DNA of 64,000 bases from WS-2 sp036507005 (GCA_036507005.1 DASXQT010000077.1:124001-188000), one strand, 5' to 3'; shown: positions 1-9,484, counted from the first letter of the stretch. Notes: generated by a model not told the origin, from the letters alone. Program-made: numbers and translations.

Positions 1-1172
1 ATCGATCGCGACGACGAACATCACGGAGAGGAGCAGAAGGACCGGCGGCCCGAGCACCAGGAACTCCCGCGCCCGGCGCGCCGGCGAACCAAGCGAGGCC
101 GTCCCCAGGGCCGCCCGGGCCAGCAGCGCGGCCAGGAGACCGAGCGGCCACTTGCAGAGGATCGCGATCGGGAAGTAGTACCAGATCGGCTCAGCGCGAT
201 GCGTCCGAACAGAAAGGTGGTGCTGTGCCCCCTTGCCGCTTCGGCCATGCACGCGTCGGGAAGGGGTAGTCGGAGGTCGGGCCACTCGCGCTGCAGAGCC
301 CGGAACGGGACCGAATAGAAACCGTGGTCCTTCAAGGGGAGGAACGAGACCTTCCCCTGATACCCGAGGTCGAGGGAGAGCACGGTCGCGGGAACGAGCG
401 ACGCGAGGCCGATCCACGCGCGCCCCGCATGGCGCCCGCGCCTCGCGAGCGCGGCCGCGAGCGCCGGGAGCGCGAGCGCCACGGAGAACGCGCTGAAGCG
501 CGTCAGAAACGTGAACGAGACGGCCAGAGCGAGCCGCAGCCACGCCCGCACGCCCGGCCGCCGCACGAACACCCAGCACGCGTAGACCGAGGCCAGGAGC
601 CCGAGCGCGGCGGCGATCTCGAGCGTCGCCAGCCCCGCGTGCGCGATGGATTCCGGGGCGAACGAGTAGAGGGCGAGCGCCAGGAGCGCTCCCCGCGGCC
701 CGTACAGCCGCCACGCGAAGCACCACACGAGGACCCCGAGCAGGGTCGAGAGCACGTTCGTAAGGCGCGCGGCCAGGAACACACGATGATAGCGGTCGGC
801 GTTGCGCCTCATGAACGACTCCCCCACCACCGACTGCTCGGCGCTCGCGATCGCGGAGTCGGCGGGCAGCCGCGCGCCTGCGACCAGCGCCGCCGCCCCG
901 AGCAGGGCCTTGGCCAGCGGGGGGTTCACGGCGGAGATGAGGAAATCGCCCCGCCGGATCTCGACCACACCCGCGGGAACGTGGAAGTTCTCGTCAAAGG
1001 TGACGGAGTTCACGGCCGCGCCCCACAGGGCGAGCCCGGCATGGATCGCGAGCAGGACGGCGGCCCATCCACCCTCGCCGGGCACCGCGCCCGGTCTGCG
1101 ATGCGCACTCGGCAACACGCCAAGGGGCCTCCAAGCGCCCGCAAGCGTCTTGGCCGCCGCCGCGGGTCTCAC
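1..1172 (-). CDS. PMT/ArnT-type membrane glycosyltransferase, frameshifted and cut by the left edge
   Basis: The N-terminal third carries the signature of glycosyltransferase family 39 (dolichyl-phosphate-mannose or undecaprenyl-sugar dependent) proteins: TFDENFH followed about 25 residues later by GDF and NPPLAK. It then has several hydrophobic helices, so it is an inner membrane protein that should transfer a lipid-linked sugar; the acceptor is unknown. It starts with GTG at 1172, and that start overlaps the stop of the upstream gene (GTGA), which suggests translational coupling. Around positions 198-206 the frame is lost. After FLFGR the expected WYYFPIAILCKWPLG continues in another frame and stays open to position 1. 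One missing base would restore it. The frame that stays open past the break ends at 21 with an Arg/Ser-rich tail unlike a membrane protein. It is either a sequencing error or a recent mutation. Confidence 0.7.
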
Positions 1173-3152
1173 CCTCGATCTGCACGAGCCATGGAGGCCA
1201 GCGAATCCCTCGCCTCGGTGTTGCTCGAGTCGCGCCGGAGCGCATCACGGTAGGCAGCGCGTGCGCGATGACGATCCCCGAGCACCTGCCAGGCCCGCCC
1301 CGCCACGACGTCGAGATCGGCGCCGGGTCCCGAGATCCTGCGCTCGTGCGCGAGTTCCAGCAGCGCATCACGCGGTCGGCCCTCATCGAGCGCGAGGGCT
1401 GCGAGGCCCGCGTGCACCGCCGTCCGAGTCGGATCGACCGCGAGCGCACCTTCCAGCAGGCGGCGGGCGGATTCGAGGCGGCCGTCGTGGAGCTCGATGT
1501 TCGCGAGCAGGATCAGCGCCTGCGCGTGTTGGGCCGAGCTCTCCACGACCCGCTCCAGCTCCTGCGCTGTGCGGGCGCACCACCGAATCGCGGGCGCAGG
1601 CCTCCCCCAGCGGGCCGAGCCGGTTCCCGCCCGCGGGAAGAAGCCGGTACTCGAACTCGCGCGCCACGGCGGCCAGCGGCCCCGCGCGCCGCACGTAGAG
1701 CGCCATCACGTCATCGACAAAGACCAGCGCCCACGTGCTGTCGGCGTCCAGCAGGTTGAGCAGCAGGTTGCGTTCGAAGTACCTCCGCGCCTGGAGTACG
1801 TAGTCGAAGCGGTAGCGGCGGTCGAGCTCCTGCCAGACGTCCGCGCGCCCCTGGGCCCCGCAGCCGGGTGCGATCCGGCCAGAAGCGGTGGAGAAGGAAG
1901 CCCGAGAATCCGAACTGGTTGAAGCCGCGGCCGCGCACGCCATGCGCCTCCATGAAGTCACAGGCCGCGACCGGGTACTTCCTCCAGTCGAAGCCGATCC
2001 CGATCGGCAGCGAAGCCCGGGTCCATTCCGGCAGGCCGGCCGCGACGCACGCCAGCGCCGCGAGCGGCGCGCGCAGCGCACGGGGGATGGGAGGGAACCA
2101 CGGTCGAGCGAACCATTCATCGAGATCGCGGCTGATGTACGGCGCCGCGACCAGCGCGTAGAGGCCGACGAAGCGCTGCGACCGAAGCGCCGTCGCCGAG
2201 AGCAGGAGGCAAAGGAGCGCCTCCACCGGGTCGAGGCCGTTCCGCCGCGCGCGCGCCACCAACAGGAGGGGCCAGCCTGCGAACAGCATCGGGAGACCTC
2301 CCCAGAAGGTGCGCCACTGGATGGGCCCGAGCTCGCCGATGGTGCTGAAGACCAACTCGTTCCGCTGGTGCAGGAAGAAGTCGAACGGCTGCCACAGCGC
2401 CCGCCACCCGAACGGGTTCGCGAACGAGATCGCGAGCGCCGCGAGCCCCACCCGGGCGAGTCGCCCCGGGTCGGCCGCAGCCTCCAACGGCCGCGCCGGA
2501 CGGTCGGGGCTCCGGCGCCCCGCGCCCCGCACTCGGCGCCCGCCCGCCAAGTCGTTGAGCAGATGGATCCCGATCAGCCCGAGCCCCAGGAACCACGTGT
2601 TGTGCACGTTGGCCCACGCCCACGCCAGCGGCACCAGCCACACCGTGTGATCCCTCCCCCCCTGCCGCCGCGCCTCCAGGATCCACAGCTCCGCCGCCAG
2701 CAGCACCGCCGCCAGCGTCTCCGGCCGCACCTGCGACCGCGCACGCCACACCAGCGAGCACACCACCATCACCACCAGGGGCACGAAACCCCGTGCTCCC
2801 ATCCCCCGCGCCGCACCCCACAGCAGCCCGAACGCCGCCAGCGCCGTCACCCAGGGGCGCCATAGGTCGGCCACGACCAGAGCTGGGTGGTGGGCACGCG
2901 GTGGAGCGTCCAGATCGCCTTGCCCACCACCAGGTGCTGCCAGAGGTCCGGGTCGTAGATCTGGTAGCTCACCGAAACCACGACGCAGGCCGCCGCCACG
3001 AGGGCCGCCGCGATCAGCGCGGGCGAGCGTACCAGGGGGAGTTCGAGCCTCGGGTTCGTGTCATCGCGCAGCGGGTCCACCTCCTTCCGCCAGCCGGCAG
3101 CCGATGCGCCGCGGAAGGCCGATCCGGATGGTCCGCACTCCGACGCGTCCAC
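1169..3152 (-). pseudogene. Large membrane protein with C-terminal TPRs, broken in at least three places
   Basis: Four collinear pieces in different frames appear to be one gene. The N-terminus (3152-2847) ends in LWQHLVVGKAIWTLHRVPTT. A hydrophobic middle (about 2850-1870) includes WANVHNTWFLGLGLIGIHLL and NQFGFSGFLLHRFWPDR. A third piece (about 1860-1590) has GRADVWQELDRRYRFDYVL. A TPR tail (about 1585-1169) has LLANIELHDGRLESARRLLE. Proteins of this layout in related bacteria are polytopic membrane proteins of unknown function, often near PMT-type glycosyltransferases. The joins are not simple: near 2850 and near 1865 several residues expected from the flow of the fold appear to be missing, not only a phase change. 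The start is uncertain; GTG at 3152 is the most upstream choice. The tail overlaps the next gene by four bases. Function is not assigned. Confidence 0.6.
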
Positions 3153-3197
3153 GAGCCGAGGGCGGGGCCGCCCAGCGGGCGGCCCCCGGCCTGAACG

Positions 3198-4577
3198 CTA
3201 CCGCTCGAACGCGAGCACGATCTCGGGAAGCTGCTTCGTGACGCCCGAGGACGTCAACCACGTGTCGATCGTCGAATCGGTGTAGATGACCGCGGCCTTG
3301 CCCGAGAGCGGATCCTCCGCGACCTCGAACAGATCGAGCAGCTCGCGGTTCGTATTGTTCACGCAGCCCGATCCCTCGAGGCAGATCGGGCCCACCCGGT
3401 TCGGGGTGTTGCTCACGAGCAGGACCTGCCACGACCCGTTCTTGAGCTGGGAGTCGTACACGTTCCAGACCGCGTTGGGATCGTCGACGGACGCGGCGGT
3501 CGAGCCGTAGTAGACCACATCCACCTTGCCGCCCCGCGCCGCAAGCCACGGCATCACCGTGGTCGCGACGTTCGACACCTGGAGTGCCGGCGACCACGTG
3601 ACGCCGCCGTCGATCGACGTGGACACCCACACCCCGTGCTGGTCCGTCCATGCGGTGGACACCGCGTGGGTGACCGGGTCCACGGCGAGCGACGGCCAGA
3701 AGTTGTTCAAACGCACGAACGGGTCGGCGTGGAAGACCCGGGTCGCCGTCCAATGCGTGCCGCCGTCGGTCGAGCGCGACACGTAGATGTTGTTGTAGTT
3801 CGCGCTGGAGCCTTTGGTCTGCGGCTCCCCGGCCGCGTACGACTCGTAGACGACTCCGGTCGAGGGGTCGGCCACGATCGGGCCCACCGAGTTGTTGAAC
3901 GTGGCATCTCCGGTCGCCGTCCCCTGACCCGGGATGGGCGAGCCGGCTGGCGACCACGTCAGGCCGTCGTCGGTCGAGCGCTTGACGCGGATCAACGTGC
4001 TCGACTGCGCATCGTGGTACGAGACCCAGGCGCTGGTGCCGGAGGAGGTGATCCATTGGCGGTCGGCGCCCGCGACGTCGAGGTAGACGTGCTGGCACCC
4101 CCCGGGCGACGTGGTCCCGGCCGGACAGCGCGTGACGTTGACGCCGAGCTGGCCCGAGGTGCCCGGCCGGTTGAGGATCAGGTCGAGATCGGCGAGCAGC
4201 AGCGTCCCGGCGGAGGTGATCTCGACATCGGCGTCCTCGTCACCGAGCGTCCGGCGGCCGGCACCGACGTTCTGGAGATCGGTGTCCATGGCGCCGAAGT
4301 AGTCCGGCGTCGATCCGAACACACCCTTCCAGAGGTTGACCTGGAACGGCAACCAGGCGAGGCCGTCGACCGCCATCGTGCCGTCGGGGCCGAAGGCGAT
4401 CGCCGGCTCGCTGTTCCCGGTCGAGTTCTCATGGGGCGCGGTCCTGATCCCGAGCGATGCCGTTGCGATCAGCAGAGTGTTCGAGAACTTCTGCGGGCCC
4501 GCGGCTCCGGCGCCCGAGGCGAGCGTGGCGGTGGCGAGCAGAGCGACGACGATTGCGATGAAGGGTCTCGTTTTCAT
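3198..4577 (-). CDS. Exported Asp-box (sialidase/BNR-like) beta-propeller protein
   Basis: A 459-residue protein starting at ATG 4577, preceded by AGGAGG six bases upstream; the longer open frame to 5216 lacks protein-like composition. A signal peptide covers about residues 1-26, ending in GAGA. Three Asp-box repeats are visible: RSTDDGLTWSP, RSTDGGTHWTA and TSIDGGVTWSP. These motifs cap blades of sialidase-type propellers. The catalytic arginine triad of true sialidases cannot be recognised, so enzymatic activity is not claimed. The protein ends in VLAFER without a sorting-type Ig module, unlike the paralogue-like gene at 19991-22330. It lies 45 bases upstream of the broken membrane-protein gene on the same strand. 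Confidence 0.8.
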   Translation of the reverse strand: MKTRPFIAIVVALLATATLASGAGAAGPQKFSNTLLIATASLGIRTAPHENSTGNSEPAIAFGPDGTMAVDGLAWLPFQVNLWKGVFGSTPDYFGAMDTDLQNVGAGRRTLGDEDADVEITSAGTLLLADLDLILNRPGTSGQLGVNVTRCPAGTTSPGGCQHVYLDVAGADRQWITSSGTSAWVSYHDAQSSTLIRVKRSTDDGLTWSPAGSPIPGQGTATGDATFNNSVGPIVADPSTGVVYESYAAGEPQTKGSSANYNNIYVSRSTDGGTHWTATRVFHADPFVRLNNFWPSLAVDPVTHAVSTAWTDQHGVWVSTSIDGGVTWSPALQVSNVATTVMPWLAARGGKVDVVYYGSTAASVDDPNAVWNVYDSQLKNGSWQVLLVSNTPNRVGPICLEGSGCVNNTNRELLDLFEVAEDPLSGKAAVIYTDSTIDTWLTSSGVTKQLPEIVLAFER

Positions 4578-5189
4578 CACCTGGCCTCCTGTGCCGAGCA
4601 TGGCGGCTCCACGGCCGGCCCGCGAAGCCGCCAGCTCACGTTGTGGGAAGGAGTTCCCCCGCGGATCGGGAAGGCTAGCACCGGCCGCTGCGCTGGCCGA
4701 AGGATTTCTGGCCGGCCAGCGGTCAGGCGCGCGCGCCGTGTCAAACGTCAATTCTTCGCGTTCCGGCATACCACAATCGAGTGGTGCGACGGCGTTTTCG
4801 AGGTGAGGCGAACGCCCCGGCGGACCGGGCGATGGGAATTTCATTGACGCTACGAGCCCGCCACGGGAACATGCGCGGGCTGTAGAAGCTCCCTTGGATC
4901 GTACGTGACGCGTACCCGCCGGCCGTACCTGCCGCGACTTCACCGCGTGCAGACGGCGGACTTCCTCGCGCCGCTTTCCCTCTACGCCGCGCGCAGGAGG
5001 CGGATTTCCCCTCGCGCGGTAAGGCCGCTCAGGCCGGTTCCCCGGGCGATGGACTGTCTTTCCTTGCCCGCACCCGGGTGACCGGGTCCCGGTGTTTTGC
5101 TGGCATGGAAGACGGCGACCATCCGGTGCGGAATCACGCCGCGCTCCGCAAGGGGATCCACCCGAGACACGGCCGCAATGGGGATGATC
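4578..5189. other. Intergenic region of 612 bases between divergent genes
   Basis: No convincing coding sequence is present on either strand. It contains an imperfectly spaced inverted repeat, CGCTGGCCG at 4691-4699 with CGGCCAGCG at 4713-4721, and the promoter regions of the two divergent genes must lie here. The sequence near 4736-4752 reads TTGACGTTTGACA on the minus strand, but no matching -10 box was found at the right distance. Confidence 0.5.
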
Positions 5190-5865
5190 ATGAAGGGATT
5201 CGAGCTTCTCGCACACGTCCGCCGCCTGATCCTCGGCTCAGCGATCGCACGTCCGCTCTCGTCGCGCATTGGCGTCGCGGGTGCATTGTGCGCATTGCTG
5301 GTGCTGGGATGCGGCAAGTCCACGCGCACCATGAGTCCGAGCGTGGAGAACGACGGCGGCGTGAGCGTCAAGGCCGCAGAAGTCGCGACCCCGGAGCGGG
5401 GACAGCCGGCGGCGCAGTTCGCCTTCAGCACCTCCGACCTGACCCTGATCCAGCAGACCTCGGGAACGAACGGCTGGGTGACGATCCTCTCGTCCCCCAT
5501 CAAGACGCCCTCGAGCAAGGAAGTGTACGTGAGCGCGTCGGTCGAAGCCGGCCTGTACACGCAGACCCTGGTCCGGAGAGGGAGCGATCGCGGGGTGCCT
5601 GACCATCGTCACCAATCCGGACGGAACGCAGAGCATCGTCCTGGATCCGAACTGCGTGACGCCGGAGGAGATCGAGCTGATCCTCTCGACGCTGAGCGCG
5701 GCGTCGTTCAACTTCGTGGCGAGCAACGTGCCGGTGGGGACGCACATGATCTCCATGCAGGCCCGGATCTCGAGCACCACGAGCGCTCAGCAAGGCACGG
5801 CCAACGCCGAGGCGCTGGTCGGAAAGGGAACGATGATCGGCCAGATCGTCCGCGCCGTGAAGTAA
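5190..5865 (+). pseudogene. Predicted lipoprotein of unknown function, interrupted by a frameshift
   Basis: The start is one of three in-frame ATGs at 5178, 5184 and 5190. A hydrophobic stretch leads to the lipobox LVLGC, followed by GKSTRTMSPS, so the product should be lipidated and anchored in the envelope. After GLYTQTLVR (about 5571) the frame breaks. The continuation AIAGCLTIVTNPDGTQ and CVTPEEIELILSTLSAAS is read in the +1-shifted frame to the stop at 5863-5865. Both halves have normal, non-random composition, so this was or is a single gene of about 224 residues. A single-base insertion or two-base loss around 5565-5590 explains the break. No family was recognised. It is followed by a terminator-like hairpin at 5905. 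Confidence 0.6.
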
Positions 5866-5904
5866 CGCGGAGAGCCTGAGCCCGACGTCGCCAGAGACCG
5901 GAAT

Positions 5905-5933
5905 GGAGGTGGCGGGGATCCCCCGCCACCTCC
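5905..5933. terminator. Hairpin between convergent genes
   Basis: A perfect 13-bp stem (GGAGGTGGCGGGG at 5905-5917, its complement at 5921-5933) has a three-base loop. It lies between the stop at 5865 and the convergent stop at 6004. There is no T-tract on either side, so it may act as a factor-aided or bidirectional terminator. Confidence 0.6.
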
Positions 5934-6003
5934 TCCGGGAGGTGTTGCGCGGCGCGGCTAAGGCCGGGGCCCAATCGCCTCCGCCCTCCCCGCCCTCGGG
6001 GCA

Positions 6004-6717
6004 TCAGCGCTTCCTCGTCGGCTCGCCGCGGATCCTCATCAGGATCTCAAAGTAACGCCATTCGGGAGGCGCGTCGGCTTCCTGGTGGTGGTCCGGCTTC
6101 AGCATCAGGTTGCCGGTCGCGAGCAGGGCCCTCTGCACCTCCGGGTTCTGCCGGACCTTCTCGCGCGTGGCCGCGACGATCAGCCGGTAGTGCTCGCCCG
6201 GCTTCGGCGACCGGTAATCGAAGCGCCGGCCCTCGAAGGTCACCCAGCGGATGTTCATCTTCCGCATGTTCTCCTCCGCCAGCTCGCCGGCCTTCTTGGC
6301 CTCGAAGCTCGTCATCTGCGCCACCTGCTCGCGCGTGTGCTTCCACTCCAGGCCGGGATGCTTGGCGCGAGCGTCGTGCTCGCCCTCGGGATAGAGCATC
6401 ATCTGCCAGAACCCTTCGAGGCTCGCGTAGCGCCGGCCCCGAAACGTGAACGGCGTCGGCGCGAAGTTCGAGAGCAGGCCCAGCTCGTGGCGCTTCGAGA
6501 GAATGACTTCGCCCGGCCCGGCCTCCTGCGGCAGGATCTCCCAGGCGGGAGCTCCTTCGCTCGGCACCGGCGTCCACCAGTGCGCCGGATAGGCGGCTCG
6601 GCTCGTGTCGGTCGGTACGCGCGCAATGGAGGGCGGCAGCAAAGCGAAGCTTCGCGGAGCCTGGCAACCCAGGATGGCCCACACCACGACGGAGCCGACC
6701 AGGGCCAAAACCAACAC
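6004..6717 (-). CDS. NADAR-family protein with a lipoprotein signal
   Basis: About 237 residues. The core matches the NADAR (YbiA-like) family: ILSKRHELGLLSNFAPTPF, then FRGRRYASLEGFWQMM, and near the end TGNLMLKP and WRYFEILMRIRGE. Cytosolic members hydrolyse N-glycosidic bonds, either of riboflavin-pathway intermediates or of ADP-ribose adducts. Here the domain is preceded by a hydrophobic segment ending in the lipobox WAILGC, then about 60 residues of linker, which predicts an envelope lipoprotein. The start is uncertain: GTG at 6717 gives a short signal, while the basic residues just upstream (LRR) would favour a start a few codons earlier, and an ATG exists at about 6813. It is convergent with the lipoprotein gene at 5190 and divergent from the one at 6976. 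Confidence 0.75.
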   Translation of the reverse strand: MLVLALVGSVVVWAILGCQAPRSFALLPPSIARVPTDTSRAAYPAHWWTPVPSEGAPAWEILPQEAGPGEVILSKRHELGLLSNFAPTPFTFRGRRYASLEGFWQMMLYPEGEHDARAKHPGLEWKHTREQVAQMTSFEAKKAGELAEENMRKMNIRWVTFEGRRFDYRSPKPGEHYRLIVAATREKVRQNPEVQRALLATGNLMLKPDHHQEADAPPEWRYFEILMRIRGEPTRKR

Positions 6718-6975
6718 TCGTCGCAGCGCCTCGCAAGCGGCTGTCGGCGAGGACCTTGCGCCCTCCGGAGAGCGCGCGAGTGGGTGAGATTTCCACGCAG
6801 GCCCACTTTGCATGCTGCGTGTGCAAAACCCGTAATTCGCCCGCTCGCCGGCCTCGTCCTCCCGCGCAACTCGTTGCCGTCGCGACGCCGCCTTCCGCGG
6901 CACACATGCTGCAGACCTGTTGGTTGAGCCGTGTAACCGGAAACAGGTCACAACCCAACCAGCAAGGAGACCATC

Positions 6976-7548
6976 GTGTCGCAGCATCAGGCAACTGCTC
7001 CGCGTCGGAATCGCGTCATGCTCGTCATCGCATCCCTTGCCACGATGGCTCTGACTGGATGCTCGAATCTGCCGAACGCACCCTCGGTCGCGACCGATTC
7101 CCCGAACGCGACCGGCGCCACGGCCTCTCCCAAGGTGGCCGCCGCGATGACCGTTTGGACCTGGAACCAGGTGGCGAGCCAGTGGGTGAACAAGGGCGAG
7201 GCCGCTACGGTGAGCGGCAGCCGGTACAAGATCCAGTTCGTCCGCGGTTCGCTCGCCGTCGGCACCACGGTCGTGATCATGGAGCGCGACCCTTCGGTCT
7301 CCGACGGAATCGTCGGCCCGAGCGGAACCGTTCTCGCCAAGCCCGCGACGCTGACGATCAGCTACGCCGGATCGGCGGTCGCCGCCGCTCCCGACTTCCT
7401 CAAGCTGTACCGACTCAACGACGTCACGGGCCTGTGGGAGGTCGTCGCCGGAACCAACGACCTCGCGGCCAAGACGTTCACGGCCAAGGTGTCGGCGCTG
7501 GGCCGGTTCGCGGTCAGTGCCGGCGATCCCACCAAGGCGGGCTGGTAG
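6976..7548 (+). CDS. Lipoprotein with a ZU5-like domain
   Basis: 190 residues, GTG start at 6976 with AAGGAGA six bases upstream. The signal peptide ends in the lipobox MALTGC. The mature part has VRGSLAVGTTVVIME, then a GPSGTVLAKPATLTISYAG segment, then LKLYRLNDVTGLWEVV and LGRFAVS. This order (a beta-rich block with GPxGTxFxxPaxLxxxY, then a W-E-V/P strand, then a final FxxYxV-like strand) resembles ZU5-type domains found in many bacterial surface lipoproteins. The family match is by pattern only. Its role is probably structural or adhesive in the envelope. A terminator hairpin follows. Confidence 0.75.
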   Translation: MSQHQATAPRRNRVMLVIASLATMALTGCSNLPNAPSVATDSPNATGATASPKVAAAMTVWTWNQVASQWVNKGEAATVSGSRYKIQFVRGSLAVGTTVVIMERDPSVSDGIVGPSGTVLAKPATLTISYAGSAVAAAPDFLKLYRLNDVTGLWEVVAGTNDLAAKTFTAKVSALGRFAVSAGDPTKAGW

Positions 7549-7578
7549 CACTCGACAGCAGTTCCCTCAAACCCCAGA

Positions 7579-7610
7579 ACGGGGGGCGGCCCAGTCGGCC
7601 TGCCCCCCGT
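7579..7610. terminator. Bulged hairpin between convergent genes
   Basis: ACGGGGGGC at 7579-7587 pairs with GCCCCCCGT at 7602-7610. An inner GGCC/GGCC pairing and a five-base loop extend the stem to 13 bp with one bulged T. It is followed by CGTCCTTT on the plus strand, so it terminates the lipoprotein gene and probably also the convergent protease gene. Confidence 0.65.
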
Positions 7611-7640
7611 CGTCCTTTGGCGACCTGGCCCCTCACAGGC

Positions 7641-8549
7641 TCACTTGGTCGGCCAGCTCCCCCAGATGCCGCAGTGCCCACCCGTATCGCTCCCCTGGAG
7701 CAGGTGGTTCTGCCCGAAGAGGACGGCATTCATCACCGCGAACGGGGCGAACTGAACCCGGCCGTCCTGCGTGAAGATCAGCCCGAAGTGTCCCTGGCTG
7801 AGCCCGTGCCCCGCCTCGTGCAGGGCCACCGACTCGACGTCGGCCACGGGGGGATCGGCGTTGATTCCCCAGGCAAAGTAGTTGTTGTAGTAGATCTCGC
7901 GGAACCCGACGTCGAACTGGTGATCGGCGTTGATGTCGTTGTCGGAGGCCGGATCGAGCAGGATCATCGTGAACGTGATCCCCAGGACCGAGCTGCCGCC
8001 CCCGGGAATGAAGAGGTCGAAGAACGCGGGAGGCATCCAGCCCGCGTGCACGATGTCGGCGAGATACGGAGTCCCCACGCTGCCGAAGCCCACCAGACCG
8101 TCGATGAGATCGGGGTCGGCGCCCGAGTCCGCCCGCTTCACGATCGGGATCGTGGCGCAGCTCACCGCGTTCCAGGTGCTCATCGCGCGATCGATCGCCG
8201 CCTCGACCTGGGCGCTTCCCAGCCCGCCGGTCGGCGTCGCGTCGCTCTGGTCGACGAGGTAGCGGAGGTTCCTGCCGTCGGCGCTGCGGCGCGCGTCCCC
8301 GGGGACCCACTGCGAGGGCAGCTGCAGGTCGCGGTCGTTCGCGATGATGGTGTTTCCGACCGCGTTCCCGTTGAAGCCGGTCACGTACTCGGCCTTGATG
8401 ACCCGCAGGTTGAGCCCCATCTGGGCGAGCCGGTCGTTGATCATCCCGAGCCGCGGGCTCACGGTCGGGGTATCGTCCGACCGGACCGCGGCGGCGGTCG
8501 CAAGCAAGGCGATCAGGCATGCAATCGGGGGGAGTCGATTCGGTTGCAA
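7641..8549 (-). CDS. Secreted metzincin-like zinc metalloprotease
   Basis: 302 residues. The start is TTG at 8549: AGGAGG at 8555-8560 lies five bases upstream, and the following residues form a signal peptide (about 1-24). The zinc site is HEAGHGLSQGH near residue 250, preceded by ESVAL, with a possible Met-turn in PFAVMNAVLFGQ. This is the HExxHxxxxxH arrangement of metzincins such as matrixins, but the usual Gly at position 8 is Ser and the Gly sits at position 10. The upstream region contains IDRAMSTWNAV, the helix typical of matrixin-like proteases that precedes the catalytic part. It lacks a C-terminal sorting module and ends in SWPTK. Confidence 0.75.
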   Translation of the reverse strand: MQPNRLPPIACLIALLATAAAVRSDDTPTVSPRLGMINDRLAQMGLNLRVIKAEYVTGFNGNAVGNTIIANDRDLQLPSQWVPGDARRSADGRNLRYLVDQSDATPTGGLGSAQVEAAIDRAMSTWNAVSCATIPIVKRADSGADPDLIDGLVGFGSVGTPYLADIVHAGWMPPAFFDLFIPGGGSSVLGITFTMILLDPASDNDINADHQFDVGFREIYYNNYFAWGINADPPVADVESVALHEAGHGLSQGHFGLIFTQDGRVQFAPFAVMNAVLFGQNHLLQGSDTGGHCGIWGSWPTK

Positions 8550-8554
8550 GGCAG

Positions 8555-8560
8555 CCTCCT
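8555..8560 (-). promoter_or_regulatory. Ribosome binding site deciding a TTG start
   Basis: AGGAGG on the minus strand ends five bases before TTG at 8549. No ATG or GTG lies at a suitable distance, so the TTG is the start of the metalloprotease. Confidence 0.7.
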
Positions 8561-8698
8561 CTGTGGATGGTCCGGCCTGCGTCGCGAGGAAACAAGCAGT
8601 CTAGGTGCATGCCGGTGCGACCTCAAGACAATTGTGCCATCGAGCCGCGCCGGCAGCGTGTCCAATGGCCTGAGCGAGCGTTGCGCTATCATCGACGC

Positions 8699-8803
8699 GT
8701 GCCGATTCGTCGCACGCTCGCCCTGGCGCTCGTCGCCGCGCTCGCGCAACTCTCCTGCTCCGCGGCGCAACCGGCGTCCCACCGCTCCCGCTCTAGAAGG
8801 TGA
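8699..8803 (+). pseudogene. Truncated lipoprotein N-terminus
   Basis: GTG at 8699 opens a 34-codon frame: MPIRRTLALALVAALAQLSC, then SAAQPASHRSRSRR and a stop at 8801. The first 20 residues form a clean signal peptide with the lipobox AQLSC, and TATCAT lies six bases upstream of the GTG as in other leaderless-type starts here. The rest is lost and the frame runs into the 3' end of the convergent gene. It may be the relic of a lipoprotein gene or a genuine very small lipoprotein. Confidence 0.4.
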
Positions 8804-9299
8804 GGTGGAGGATCTGCGTCATCATGTACGCGCCGGCGAGCACCGCTCCGACGATCAGGGCGGCGCCCGCGATGGCTCTGGCCCATTCGGCGAGGAAGAC
8901 CCGATCCACGACCGGAGCGCCCCAGAAGAAGTACTGGGAGTAGAGAGTGGCTTCGAACACCAGGTAGGCCACGCCGTACCGAACGCACAGCCCGGGCCAC
9001 CGCTGATCGCTGCGCTTGAGCCGCACGAGCAGATGGATTCCCGCGGCGAGCGCGCACAGCCGCCCCAGCATTTCGTACGTCTCCATGAGCTGGATGACCT
9101 TGAGCGGGGAGTAGCCCCACATCGGGTGATCGACCACCGACCGCCGGACCGCGCTGCTCATGAGCGCCGAGATGTTCCTGAGGAGGAACGCGACGAGCGC
9201 CGCGGTGAATGCGACCCGCTTTCCGCGGTGACTGGGGACGGGGTGGGGCTGCGCCATCGCGCCCTCGTGCTCGTTTCCCACTTCCGGCGTGACGTTCAT
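8793..9299 (-). CDS. Membrane protein of unknown function
   Basis: 168 residues from ATG 9299; the longer open frame to 9419 is possible but less protein-like. Four hydrophobic stretches are visible: about residues 28-45 (VAFTAALVAFLL), 75-92 (MLGRLCALAAGIHLLV), 108-125 (YGVAYLVFEATLYSQYFF) and 142-162 (AIAGAALIVGAVLAGAYMM). No family was recognised. Its 3' end overlaps the truncated lipoprotein frame by 11 bases in antisense. Confidence 0.6.
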   Translation of the reverse strand: MNVTPEVGNEHEGAMAQPHPVPSHRGKRVAFTAALVAFLLRNISALMSSAVRRSVVDHPMWGYSPLKVIQLMETYEMLGRLCALAAGIHLLVRLKRSDQRWPGLCVRYGVAYLVFEATLYSQYFFWGAPVVDRVFLAEWARAIAGAALIVGAVLAGAYMMTQILHLTF

Positions 9300-9484
9300 G
9301 GTTCCCGGGTTATCGGCGGCTCCCCGGCGATGAATGCACCCTGGCGCGTTGCGTCGGCTGGAGCCCGGTGGCAGAGTGGCACGAGATTCCGGGCGGCCCA
9401 TTGCGATGTCCGATCCCACGCCACACGTGAGCCGCTCCCCCTTCAGCCGCCGGCCGGGTGCCGGCTCGGTTTCGAGGTCAGCCT

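Noticed and set aside
4578..5216. N-terminal extension of the Asp-box gene to 5216
   Set aside because: The extension has no signal or domain, while ATG 4577 has AGGAGG and a signal peptide directly after it.
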